Shown: one piece after another, positions 1-10,094 of the stretch
How positions within the stretch are numbered: the stretch's first letter is position 1
Layout of the letters: the number at the start of each line of letters is the position of its first letter
NCBI GenBank assembly: GCA_036346355.1
Contig: CM070590.1
Coordinates: forward strand, 42,131,749 to 42,195,748
DNA from: Rhipidocladum racemiflorum
Taxonomy: Eukaryota; Streptophyta; Magnoliopsida; Poales; Poaceae
DNA length: 64,000 nt
Reading direction: 5' to 3'
Translations under genes and position numbers: made by a program
The notes under the pieces: model-generated
Databases searched by the model: none
What the model was told of the DNA's origin: nothing
Seen by the model: only the letters and a program-made list of their open reading frames with translations

Positions 1-383
1 AGTACCAAGTACTCACCCTTGCCGCCAAACAACATCAGTTGAAGAAGAGGCGACGCCAGCCTTGGAGGAGGAGTATCAGGAGGGGCCGTCTAACAAGGGA
101 GCGAGCCCAGTCAGTTGCTTGTGGTATACTAGACGGCGCCACGAAGTTATCTTTTTTTTCCCGCTGCTGTTATCTCTTTTAATAAGTTTTCGCCCTACGA
201 GGCGTATATTTGTAACTTGACCTTAAGGTCGAGCAACCAGTTTGGTTAACTAATTAAAGTACTTTATTATCTCATTGAGTATGATTGTGATATTTACCAA
301 TGTTGAGACTGTGTGCACTAGCATGATCCTGGACAAGTGCTGAATAAACAAAGGGTCCGAATTTGCAAATTCGGGTCCCGATA
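1..383 (+). repeat. Gy1 5' LTR, 3' end only
   Basis: Matches the last 380 or so bases of the Gy2 and Gy3 LTRs. It includes the candidate exon 3 acceptor (CAG at 36-38) and the terminal block gggtcccg followed by ata at 381-383, where sister copies end in aca. The stop codon that ends the candidate exon 3 ORF in Gy2 and Gy3 (tag) is aag here. An aataaa occurs at about 344, where sister copies read aatacac. Confidence 0.9.
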
Positions 384-387
384 GAGG

Positions 388-404
388 TGGTATCAGAGCC
401 ATAC
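388..404 (+). other. Gy1 primer-binding site (initiator Met tRNA type)
   Basis: TGGTATCAGAGCC starts 4 bases after the LTR end. It is the usual plant initiator-Met tRNA primer site and is repeated at the same place in Gy2, Co1 and Co2. Confidence 0.9.
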
Positions 405-596
405 TAACTATAGCCTCACCCATAGTTAGATTGGTCGTAGTGAGGATAAAACTTATTTTCTAAAGTTAAAAGTTGTCAAGATAATGAATGAACTCTCGAC
501 TCATCCCCTTCTTTCTTGTTCATACCGCTTGCTGAGTTCTTTTGTCTTCTACTTTGATTTTAAAATGTTGCGCTTTTACGTGAGTGTCCTTGGCAG

Positions 597-1363
597 ATGA
601 TGATGAAGAACAACTACGCCGAGCGTGAGGGAGGCTTTGCTGCCAAGTTGTGGCGTATGCTTTAGTTTCTTGGAGGTTTTCAGAGACCACTCTACCGAGG
701 GACCACACTTGTGCAGGTGGGACTGGTCATAGGATGGGATGTCAAGATCACGGTGTATGCTAGAGAGAAGACGATGTTTAGCCGTCCTTTTCACGTCACT
801 GCCAGGTGGTCTGCCTTTGAGATGGGAATCCAGGAGGTGTCGCATCGAGCAATGCAGCAGATCGCTCGCACTTACTCGAGAGAGTTGGAGGGCACAGTGT
901 TTTGTCACCACGCACGCCGGGATAACAGAGCTCAGCGAAGGCCGATAGAAGGTGACGATGCTACCGTCACTCAACTAGCCAGATTTGTCATCGCCCAGGA
1001 GGACCTTATCAATGACACGGTCCAGGGTTGATGAAGGCTCGCGAGCAGGTCGAGGAAGTGAAAAAGCACCTGGAGAATGCTCGTGAGTACGTCGCCCATG
1101 CTGCGGAAAGGATCGTAGAGCTGGAGACCGTACTGTACGGGCAGGGCCCCGATCCAATGTTGCAGTTGGACGCCCTAGAGCCAGAGGAGGACCCAGAAGA
1201 GGCACCACTTGCACCCGCGCCATAGCCACAGCAACAGCCAGATCTTGATCCTAAGGATGATGCCGCTTCTTCGACTACTGCCACTGTGGGGCATGGCGAT
1301 CGCTTCGTGCCTATGCCGCCGCACCCGCCGCAAGGTGGCAGTGGAGGTTTTCTCGACGAGTAA
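597..1363 (+). pseudogene. orf0: Gy1 orf0 (extra ORF between PBS and gag), broken
   Basis: An extra reading frame upstream of gag, homologous to the better copy in Gy2. The likely start is the triple ATG at 597-605. The product has an N-terminal globular part (LGGF, LYRGTTL, VIGWDV), then a region rich in Glu, Lys and Ala that looks coiled-coil (AREQVEE..HLENAREYV..AAERI.ELE), then an acidic Pro/Glu tail. This copy is broken by TAG at 663-665, a one-base loss near 1025 giving TGA at 1029, and TAG near 1223 where Gy2 has CAG. From memory, rice RIRE3/RIRE8 gypsy elements carry an orf0 here; its function is not known to me. Confidence 0.75.
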
Positions 1364-1647
1364 GCATAGGTCTCGTAGTTGAGACTCCTTCATCGAGTCG
1401 CGTCTAGGAATAAAGAGTCACCCTTAGAAGCGTTAGACTCCAGTGTTAGTCGATTTGGATTTTCATTGCTTGTTGAGTGTGCAGTATGTGTTGCAAGGCC
1501 CTTAGGCATTGTGAGCAACCATACCAAGTTATTATTAATTAAATAATAAAAGTCAGATTTTGAGTTACACCTTTCGCCCCGCATAGTCCTCTGCTACTTG
1601 TCTATTCTTGTTTCCCTCTCATCTCTAAACCTTGGAGAAATCGACAG

Positions 1648-2712
1648 ATGGTGAACACCTGCGGAAACCTTGGAGGCAATGGAAGTGGTTCTCGCCCAGC
1701 TGGGAACCCTTACGATGGAGCACCTGCAACCCAATCGGCACCGCCAGTAGACATGTAGAACTTTGGAGCTTTCCTTGCTGCACAGACCTAGCTGATGCAT
1801 GCTATGATGCTGCAGATGCACCAAGTCACTGCTCAAGCCGCCGTTAACCAAGCAAATCAGGGACAACGACAGGGAGCAAAGTTGTAAGAGTTCATGAGGA
1901 CTCATCCACCCACATTCTCAGGGAACACCAATCCACTGGAGGCGGATGATTAGCTGAGGTCAATTGAGAGGAAGCTGCACATTACCCAATGCATGTGAAA
2001 TGAGAAGGTGCTCTATGCCTCTCATCAGTTGGAAGGGACCGCCGCAGAATGGTGGGAGAACTTCTGCGCCACGCGGGAGAACCCACAGGATATCATATGT
2101 GAGGAGTTTACAGCCGCATTTCGTCAGTATCACGTGCCTGAAGGAATAATGGACTTAAAGAAGGAAGAATTCAGGGCACTGAAACAAGGTAATCAACCAG
2201 TGGCCGAATATCTGAACAAGTTCACACAGCTTGCATGCACCTGAAGACGTAGCAATGGACAATGCCAGACAGTCTCATTTCATGAAAGGACTTAACTCTG
2301 GACTGCAGGTGGGACTGATCACCCACACCTTTCCAGATTTTCAGGAGCTTGTGAAGAAGGCATTTATTCTTGAGGACAAGCGCAAGGAACTGGATGAGAA
2401 CTGGAAGCGCAGAATGCAACAATAAGGATCACACCAGGGAGCACAATAGCGCCTATGGGTTGCGCCAAATCAGTTTTTCAGATTCCAACCGCAGAATACA
2501 GCAAGAACACCATCACCAGCACCGAGACCCATCAATCAGAACTACCAGACCCCAGCTCCAGCCAGAAACGCCGCTTCAAGCAGTCAATAGGGAGCAGTGA
2601 GACCCAGCTACACATGCAACGAGCCAGGGCACTTCTCCAACAATTGCCCCAAGAAGACAACAAGAGTGACCCCAATTCGCTTTAACTTGGGATCCACACC
2701 AGCCAGGGCACC
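1648..2712 (+). pseudogene. gag: Gy1 gag, 5' part up to the Gy2 insertion
   Basis: Capsid/nucleocapsid gene. The start at 1648 matches the Gy3 gag start at 18305. Visible blocks are the Asn/Gly/Pro-rich N terminus, the retrotransposon Gag core (THPPTFSG, LRSIERKL, ASHQLEGTAAEWWENF, FRQYHVPEG, EFRALKQGNQPVAEYLNKF, ILEDKRKELDE) and one zinc knuckle near 2603-2647. The first knuckle Cys is Ser here (SYTC.. against CYTC.. in Gy3). Several stops (for example near 1753, 1951 and 1996) and frameshifts kill it. The gene is cut at 2712 by Gy2 and resumes at 8461. Confidence 0.85.
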
Positions 2713-3123
2713 TGTAACACCCCAATTTTTGCTTTTCACGAATTTAAATAAGATTTGGCACTTTTGTGAATTTTTGGAATTTTCTGAAATTTATTTGGAA
2801 TTTATTTGAATTTATTTCCTTTTTAAATAATTAAAGAATTTAATTTTGCAAATAAAATTTTGCTAGAAATAATTTATTTGTGTCCAAAATGTTCCAAAAT
2901 ATTTTCCAGAATTTTTCTGGAATTGTTCTGAGTGTTTTGCTATTTTTATTGAATTAAATGAATTTCTGAGAATTAATTTGATTATTTAATCGATGGAAAA
3001 ACCCGAACCGGTTTCACTGTTCATCCGAGCGGACCCGAGTCCGAGTCAGACTCGAGTCCGACCTTAATTCGACAAAGACCAAATTGCTCCGTTGAACCCA
3101 AATACCAAACTCCTAACGCGTGA

Positions 3124-3974
3124 CCGTTGGATCGAGATCCAACGGCCACAATCGCGCCACATCGTCCGAACCTAAGCCCGACCGTGCCAGCCAGTTCGCC
3201 CGAGCCGGACCCGAGCCCAAACCCCCGTGCCGTTGGATCTTGATCCAACGATCCACGTTGAGCCATGCCACCGAATCCGAATTGGATTCGGATTCCGCCG
3301 TCGTAACCGGGTGGACCTCGGTCTCCGCGCGATACACGGAAGCCGAGGCCCATATTTAAGGCGCCGCCACCACCACCGGGTAGCTGACTCCCGTGCGCAC
3401 CCGTAGCCCTAGACCACGTCGCCTGAGCCGCCGCCGTTCGCCCGCTAGAGCTCGCCGTAGTTGCGTTAGGTTTCCGCCACGGTTATTCGTCGTTTCCGTC
3501 GCCGTTAAGCTCAGATCCGGAACTGCAAGGATGAAACGCGTCGGGGAGCACCTTTCACTTCGCCGGAATCGCGCCCAAGCGCCGTTGCCGTGGTCGTCAT
3601 TGTCGTCTCCGGTGAGCCAGCTCCGCCGCGCGCCATCGCCGTCGCTCGAGCTACACCAACCGTCCGATCAAGATCCAAGGGCCCAGATTCGTCCACGTCA
3701 CCCCCGGTGAGATCTCACGTGTTAATCTCTACATCTATTTCCAACCGTTGGATCTAGATCCAACGATTTAAATTGTGCCACGTAGCTAAAACCGCACCGT
3801 GCTTTGTTAGATGTCAGCCGTTAGATCTAGATCGAACCGCTAGGGATAGACGCGTTGTAAACACTAGATTGGACCTTGACCGTCCGATCAAGATCGAACG
3901 GTCCAGTTGGACCGAGTAGTTTTTCAACGCGTGAGGTTGGATCCAATCTGGACCGTTGATTTTCAAATCAACGG
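3124..3974 (+). repeat. Set of 22-bp palindromes in the Gy2 LTR
   Basis: Repeated palindromes with 10-bp arms and a 2-nt centre. The arm CCGTTGGATC pairs with GATCCAACGG at 3124-3145. Close variants lie at about 3229-3250 and 3745-3766, a GTCC variant at about 3877-3903, and an arm CCGTTGATTT with centre TC at 3953-3974. The same set recurs in both Gy3 LTRs and in decayed form in soloB. Confidence 0.8.
3353..3359 (+). promoter_or_regulatory. Gy2 LTR TATA box
   Basis: TATTTAA in a GC-rich setting. The same motif sits at the homologous position in Gy3 (15621, 33328) and in soloB (57143). It lies about 350 bp upstream of the candidate first splice donor at 3706/3707. Activity is inferred. Confidence 0.55.
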
Positions 3975-5820
3975 ACCAGATCATGCCACGTGCTCGGTAG
4001 TTGGACCATCGCGGTCAACCCAGTCAGCCGCGGTCGTCGCTGACATCAGCCGTGACGTCACGTGGGGCCCATGTGTCAGTGACCGAGCCAAACCGCACCA
4101 TGACGTCATGCTAACGTCACGGTGGGGCCCGCGTGTCAGCCCACTCGGCCGAACCGTGCGCTGACGTCATCCGAAGGGGCCCACATGTCAGTGGGACATG
4201 TATTCGTGGACCGGGTCCACGGTGGACCCAAACCGAACCGTGGACCAAGTCCATGGACCGGCTGACGCAATAAATCGATTTTTCAATAGAAAAATAATTT
4301 AGTGGAAAATCAAAATCCTCGCTGACGTCATTTTTCGGTTTTTCAGTATAAAAATAAATAGATTAATTCGGATTATTGTTTTAATTGAATTTTGAAACTT
4401 CAAACGCTTATAACTTTTGCAATTTAACTCCGATTTGAGTGATTCAAATTTCTAAATTTTCAGAAAATTAAGATCTACCTAATGGTGAATTTTATTTAAT
4501 TTTTGGACCAAAGTTTTTCTCTATAATATTATTTAATTGATTATTTAAACTTTAAACGCTTGTAACTTTTGCGTTTTAACTCCGATTTTGCCGAATCAAA
4601 TTCCTAAAAATTCATAAAATTATGCTCTCTCTGTTTATGGACTTTATTTGGAAGTTTGGACACTTTTTTTCTACTTTTTATTTATTTATTGCTATTTGCA
4701 CGCTTTACGAGTAGACGTTGAAGTGCCCGACGACTTCGAAGGTGAAGTGTTGACCCAGGAGCCAGTTCAAGACCAAGAACAAGTACTCTTTGAAGGCAAG
4801 TTGTGCTTTGACCATGTTGATCCCATTTTCAAATTAACTTGGTTTAAATTATTGCATGCTAGATTAATTAGAAAATGTTTTATTTAATTATGGGAGATTA
4901 GAAAATTAACTTGGTTTAAATTATTGCATGGTAATCAATTGGGGTTTGATAAATAGATTTCGACCGGGGCATGTTGCAAGAATGATCGGGCGGGCCAGTT
5001 GTGGCACCAGGAACGTTGTTTTGGTTCTTCGGGTAGTCTTGCCCTGGTCACCCTAAGGACTTAACCTTGTAAGCCTTTGAACTGAGTCAAACGTGCAACC
5101 ACATGTCTGTAATGGGACGGACCTAGTTGATTAAGTTGCTAATAACGTATCTGTGGGACCTCGGGGTGTCAACTATATCTTTTGTGTAGTTGTACGGGGG
5201 AGCGTACCGGGGCTGCGGCCAGGTACCCATTTAACGGTTGATTGGCCTAAACTTCGCCTTCGCTAAGGGAAGGGTTAGTGTGCAACAACCGGGGAGGCCC
5301 ACTTGTGCTGTTAGAAGTTTCCGAAAGACTTTGTTACGGACACTCGCCATTGTGGCGTTTGGCTGTATCTTGTGGGTAAAGTGCATAACCTCTGCAGAGT
5401 GTGAAATCTATTCGAATAGCCGTGTCCGCGGCATTGGACATCGCTCGGGAATTACAGTCAAGGGTTAGACTTTCTGGAAAATAACTTGGACTTGGAAGGT
5501 TGGGTTGGTTTAATAATGATGTTGACGAAAATGTGGATTAGGAATGGGAAAGATGTTATTTAACCCCTGGAAAAGTTATTGATCTTAAACTTTTTTCTAC
5601 TGCTTTCGAATCTACTTGTGCTACTTGTCAAATTCTATTTTACTACAATTATGCCCTGAGCTATTCCTTTGTACTAAGCAATGCATGTAGTATATTAGTT
5701 TGCATTCTATGCATGACTTGCTGAGTATTAAGTACTCACCCTTGCCACAATACAACACCAGTTGAAGAAGAGTCTACACCAGCTTTGGAGGAGGAGCTCC
5801 AAGAGGAACCGTCTAACTAG
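3707..5820 (+). other. Candidate spliced leader in the Gy2 LTR (two introns, acidic ORF)
   Basis: Predicted intron 1 runs 3707-4714 (CCCCG|GTGAG to TAG|ACG). Exon 2 is 4715-4795 (81 nt, acidic, reading DVEVP..FEGEVLTQEP). Intron 2 is 4796-5761 with a GC donor (GAAG|GCAAGT) and a CAG acceptor. Exon 3 continues in phase 1 with an acidic stretch (VEEESTPALEEEL) to TAG at 5818-5820. The pattern recurs in Gy3, soloA, soloB, Gy4 and Gy5. No AUG was found in frame, so translation is uncertain. Introns are predicted from sequence only. Confidence 0.55.
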
Positions 5821-6109
5821 GGAGCGAGCCCAGTCAGTTGCCTGTGGTATACTGGATGGCGCCTTGAAGTTAATTTATTTTCCGCTGCTATATTTCTCTT
5901 TTACTGAGTTTTCGCCCTGCGTGGCGCATATTTGTAACTTGACCTTAAGGTCGAGCAACCAGCTTGGTTAACTATTTAAGGTACCTTATTATTTCGTTGA
6001 GTATGATTGTGATATTTACTAGTGTTGAGACTGTGTGCACTAGCGCGTTCCTGGACTAGTGCTGAATACACAGAGGGTCCGGATTTGCAAATTTGGGTCC
6101 CGACAGAGG

Positions 6110-6122
6110 TGGTATCAGAGCC
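6110..6122 (+). other. Gy2 primer-binding site
   Basis: TGGTATCAGAGCC four bases after the 5' LTR end, complementary to the 3' end of initiator-Met tRNA as in the other elements here. Confidence 0.92.
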
Positions 6123-6321
6123 ATACTGACTGTAGGCTCACCCATAGTTAGATTGGTCGTAGTGAGGATAAAACCTATTTTCTAAAGATAAAATTTGGTC
6201 AAGATAATGAATGAATTCTCGACTTACCCCTTTCTTCCTTGTTCATACCCCTTGCTGAGTTCTTTTTGTCTCCCACTTCGATTTTAAAATGTTGTGTTCT
6301 TACGCGAGTGTCTTTTGACAG

Positions 6322-7092
6322 ATGATGATGAAGAACAACTAAGCCGAGCGTGAAGGAGGTTACGCTACCGAGTTGTGGCGTATGCTTCAGTTTCTTGGAG
6401 GTTTTGAGGGGCCGCTCTACCGAGGGACTACACTCGTGCAGGCTGGAATAGTAATAGGATGGGACGTCAGAATCACGGTATATGCCCGAGAGAAGATGAA
6501 ATTCAGCCGCCCTTTCCACTTCACCGCCAGGAGGTCTACCTTTGAGATGGGAATCCAGGAGGTGTCGCGTCGAGCGATGCAGCAGATCGCTCGCACTTAC
6601 TCCAGGGAGCTGGAAGGCACAGTATTCCGTCACCACCCACGCCAAGACAGCAGAGCTCAGCGGAAGCCGATAGAATATGAGGATGCTACCGTCAAACACT
6701 TAGCCAGATTCGTCGCCGCCCAGGAGGAGCTTATCGACGACACAGTTCAGGAGTTGAAGAAGGCTCGCGAGCAGGTTGAGGAAGAGATGAAGCACTTAGA
6801 GAATGCTCGTGAGTACGTCGCCTATGCTGCGGAAAGGATCGCAGAGCTGGAGACTACACTGTATGGACAGGGCCCCTATCCAGTGTTAGAGTTGAACGCC
6901 CCAGAGACAGAGGAGGACCCAGAAGAGGCGCCACCTGCACCCGCGCCACAGCCACAGCACCAGCCAGACCCAGAGCCAGAGGAGGATGTCGCATCGTCGA
7001 CCACAGCTGCAGTTGTAGAGCATTGCGATTGTTTCGCGCCTATGCTGCCGCACCCGCCCCAAGGAGGCAGTGGAGGTTTTCTCGATGAGTGA
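6322..7092 (+). pseudogene. orf0: Gy2 orf0, nearly intact
   Basis: Best copy of the extra ORF before gag, about 256 codons, from ATG triplets at 6322-6330 to TGA at 7090-7092. One in-frame TAA at 6340-6342 follows the first residues; Gy1 has TAC there, so the upstream ATG is the likely ancestral start. An open frame also remains from ATG 6382. The N-terminal part holds LGGFEGPLYRGTTL and VIGWDV. The middle is predicted coiled coil (ELKKAREQVEEEMKHLENAR). The tail is Pro/Glu/Ala-rich with PQPQHQPDPEPEED, then HPPQGGSGGF. No catalytic motif or membrane segment is seen. A structural or RNA-level role is only a guess. Confidence 0.75.
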
Positions 7093-7376
7093 GCGTAGGC
7101 ATTGAGGTTGAGACTCCTTCGTCGAGTCGCGTTATAGTATAAGAGTCACCCCTTTAGACGAGAGACTCCAGTAAGAGTCGATTTGGATTTTCATTACTTG
7201 GTGAGTGTGCAGTATGTGTTGCAAGGCCCTTAGGCATTGTGAGCAAACCATACCAAGCTATTATTATTAGTAATAAAGTTGAATTTTTGAGTTACACCTT
7301 TTTCCCCGCATAAGTTTCCCTTCTACTTGTCTATTCCTGTTCCCTCTCATCTCTGAAACCTTGGAGCAATCGACAG

Positions 7377-8167
7377 ATGGTGAACACCAGCGGAAACCTT
7401 TGAGGCAATGGAAGTGGTTCTCGCCCAGCTGGGAACCCCAATGATGGAGCACCTGCACTCTAGCCGGCACCTCCAGTTGACATGCAGAATTTTGGGGCTT
7501 TTCTTGCTGCACAGACCCAGTTGATGCATGCGATGATGCAACAGATCACCGCTCACGCCACCGCTAATCAGAATAATCAAGTCAATCAGGGACAACGCCA
7601 GAATTCAAGACTGTTAGAGTTCATGAGGACTCATCCACCCACTTTCTCCGAGAATGCCATTCCGTTGGAGGTCGATGATTTGTGAAGGTCAATTGAGAGG
7701 AAGCTACACATTGCTCAATGCATGGGAAATGAGAAGGTACTCTCGCTTCTCATCCGTTGGAATGTACCGCCGCAGAATGGTGGGAGAACTTCTGCGCCAC
7801 GCGGGAGAACCCTCAGGACATCACTTGGGAGGAGTTTACCGCCGCATTTCATCAGTATCACGTGCCTGAAGGAATTATGGATCTCAAGAAGGAAGAGTTC
7901 AGAGCACTGAAGCAAGGTAATCAGCCGGTGGCCGAATACCTGAATAAGTTCACACAGCTTGCACGTTATGCACCTGAAGACGTAGCGACAGATAAGGCCA
8001 GACAGTCTCGCTTCATGAAGGGACTTAACTCAGGATTGCAGGTGGGACTGATCACCCACACCTTTCAAGATTTCCAGGAGCTTGTGAACAAGGCGCTCAT
8101 TCTTGAGGATAAGCGCAAGGAACTAGATGAGAACCAGAAGCGAAGGATGCAACAGCAGGGATCGCGT
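7377..8167 (+). pseudogene. gag: Gy2 gag, 3' truncated
   Basis: Start at 7377 by homology to Gy3. The stretch 7757-8167 is open and gives the Gag core (AAEWWENFCATRENPQDI, FHQYHVPEGIMDLKKEEFRALKQGNQ, YAPEDVATDKARQSRFMKGLNSGLQVGLI). Early stops (for example TGA in the first Gly-rich region, and near 7684) break the N-terminal half. The gene ends at the deletion junction 8168-8176, before the zinc knuckle. The short fused frame into the LTR after this point is an artefact of the deletion. Confidence 0.85.
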
Positions 8168-8455
8168 TAGGGAGCGAGCCCAGTCAGTTGCCTGTGGTAT
8201 ACTGGATGGCGCCATGAAGTTATCTTATTTCCCACTACTATATTTCTCTTTTACTGAGTTTTCGTCCTGCGTGGCATATATTTGTAACTTGACCTTAAGG
8301 TCGAGCAACCAGCTTGGTTAACTATTTAAGGTACCTTATTATTTCCTCGAGTATGATTGTGATATTTACCAATGTTGAGACTGTGTGCACTAGCGCGTTC
8401 CTGGACTAGTGCTGAATACACAAAGGGTCCGGATTTGCAAATTCGGGTCCCGACA
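8168..8455 (+). repeat. Gy2 3' LTR remnant (last 288 bp)
   Basis: Collinear with 5818-6105 of the 5' LTR and the same length. It is joined to gag through a shared 9-mer, tagggagcg. It ends in cgaca next to the gcacc duplication. Confidence 0.95.
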
Positions 8456-8981
8456 GCACCTGTACCAGGAGCAAACCGTGGGACAACTCAGCCAGGAGCC
8501 GCATCCCAGACCGTGGTGAGAGGCTGAGTCAATCACGTGACCGCAGATGCACTCCAGAATGCCACCGACATCATACTGGGTAAGATACTTGTCAACTCAG
8601 TACCTGCAACAGTTTTGTTTGACTCTAAAGCTTTGCATTTGTTTGTTTCCCGAGATTTTGTTTCTAAGAATGATTTGGAGATTATGAATCTTAAATGCAT
8701 GCGTCTAGTTCAAACCCCTGGGTCAGAACTCCGATCTCAAGTAGGATGTTCTGGGGTGAGCATACTAATAGATGGGCTAGAGTTCGTAGCGAACATTATT
8801 ATATTGGGAACCCAGTCCCTAGATGTTATCTTTGGAATGGATTGGTTATCCAAGCATAAGACCGTATTGGACTGTGGACGAAGGGTCATATCAATTGAGA
8901 GCCCATGTGGAAGAAAAGTGGAATTTCAAGCGACCGCCGTTCGAGATGGACAGATGATGGTCAACAGTGTAAAGACAGTCA
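8456..8981 (+). pseudogene. Gy1 gag end and aspartic protease
   Basis: Continuation of Gy1 after Gy2. The open frame from 8537 encodes the retropepsin region: ALQNATDIILGK, VNSVPATVLFDS, then LDVIFGMDWLSKH. The catalytic triad DSG reads DSK here (LFDSKALHLF against LFDSGASHSF in Gy3), so the enzyme would be dead even without the other breaks. The C-terminal side (CGRKVEFQATAVRDGQ) leads into RT. The frame is cut at 8981 by soloC and resumes at 10574. Confidence 0.85.
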
Positions 8982-9117
8982 TGTGAAATCATGTGCTGAA
9001 AAATTGGCTTAGAATTGAATTTGCAAATGTGTTTGTTCTTGTGTTTTGATAATTTGACAAGAAACAGTAAGTTTCGCTTTGGCGCCGGACTAAACTTAAA
9101 GAAAACAATAAGTTTCC

Positions 9118-9515
9118 CATCTACGACGGACAAAGTTTGTTGGTCTGTCGTAAACATGCTTTGGCAACCTCATTTTCCCATGTACGACGGACAAAGTTTT
9201 TGGGTCTGTCGTGGACGTGTTTTTGAGATCATGAGCCGGACTCAATTTTCCAAGATACCAGTAAGTTTTGCATGTACGTCGGACCAATTTCTTTGGTCAG
9301 TCGTGAACGATTTTTTGAGCATTGATTTCGCATGTACGACGGACTGATTTCTTTTAGTCTGTCGAGAACGTGTTTTCGCCGGAATGATTTCTTCTTGAAA
9401 CCGAGACTTTCACTTGTACACCGGACCGATTTTGTTGGTCCTTTGTGAATGGTTTTTTGAGTGACTTTTTCATGTGTACGCCGGACCATATCTGTTTGTC
9501 CATCGTGAATGCGTT
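9118..9515 (+). repeat. soloC tandem hairpin units (about 60 bp each)
   Basis: Six related units starting near 9122, 9183, 9275, 9335, 9418 and 9479. Each contains an inverted repeat of the type TACGACGGACCAA, a T-rich loop, then TTGGTCYGTCGTA, followed by an AACATG/AACG spacer. Units are more diverged than in Co1. Confidence 0.8.
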
Positions 9516-9869
9516 TTTGCTGAATTAGGATTTTGAGCAAAATTGGAATTGTGTTTGATTCATTTTTGGGATTATGAAATTTGTGAGAATTTCATGATGC
9601 TTCTTTTGAAGTGGACTTTATGCAATGCTCGTGTGAGTATTTGCATGGATTGAAATTGAGTCAAGTCGTGGACTTGTGCTCGGATTCGTTTTGTGGTTTG
9701 TTCATGTGCAGGTATTGCTCGAGGGCGAACGTGGTCGATGATGGGACCGGAACTAGGTTCATGGAGGAACTGAGGTTCGGGACTAGGTTCAGGGAGGAAC
9801 TAAGGTCTTGGTGGTCAAGGATGTCATGCGGGACGTTCGGGCTAAGAGAATGGTGCACATGAAGAATGG

Positions 9870-9997
9870 TTAGTCACGTGAGAATGGTAGGAGGTCATTC
9901 GCGTGTAAAGTGTTAGTCACGTGAGTATGGCAGGTGGCCATACGCGTGCAAAGTGTTAGTCACGTGAGTATGGTAGGGTTGCCATACGCGTGCAAGA
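9870..9997 (+). repeat. soloC 43-bp G-box repeat, three units
   Basis: TAGTCACGTG occurs at 9871, 9914 and 9957, exactly 43 bp apart, each followed by gagtatgg/gagaatgg and a short cat(t/a)cgcgtg block. CACGTG is the plant G-box core. The array lies about 130 bp upstream of a TATA-like TTTAAATAG, a promoter-like arrangement. It is conserved in both Co1 LTRs. Confidence 0.8.
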
Positions 9998-10094
9998 GTT
10001 GTACTCGGCCAAGTTGGGCCAAGTAGAGTTGTGTTGGATACAGATTCCTTCTAGGGAATAGGAATCGTATTCAGAACTCCTTGTGGGTTGGTCC

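Larger units (their letters stand above)
2713..6105 (+). repeat. Gy2 5' LTR (3393 bp)
   Basis: Complete LTR with TG..CA ends, followed by the PBS. From 5' to 3' it has an AT-rich head (2713-3000), a block of near-palindromes and GC-rich sequence (3000-4260), a TATA-like TATTTAAG at 3353, an AT-rich middle (4260-4710), a short acidic coding-like block (4715-4795) and a 3' block ending in the element-typical gtcccgaca. No other gene is seen in it. Confidence 0.93.
2713..8455 (+). mobile_element. Gy2: internally deleted Ty3/gypsy chromovirus nested in Gy1 gag
   Basis: Begins TGTAACACCC and ends CCCGACA. It is flanked by the perfect 5-bp duplication gcacc (2708-2712 and 8456-8460), and Gy1 gag resumes in register on the far side. 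It contains a full 5' LTR, PBS, orf0 and most of gag. It then jumps directly into the last 288 bp of the 3' LTR, so the end of gag, all of pol and most of the 3' LTR are missing. It cannot move on its own. Confidence 0.95.

Noticed and set aside
384..404. Possible tRNA fragment near the LTR ends
   Set aside because: The TGGTATCAGAGC stretch is only the primer-binding complement; there is no cloverleaf around it.
5762..5971. About 70-aa basic ORF repeated in Gy2, Gy3 and the Gy2 remnant (ERAQSVACGILDG...NLTLRSSNQ)
   Set aside because: It is shared because the LTR ends are shared. It reads in a different frame from the acidic exon 3 ORF and has no start or motif of note.
9118..9515. CRISPR-like spacing of 60-bp units
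   Set aside because: Eukaryotic LTR context, units are similar along their whole length with no unique spacers and no cas genes.
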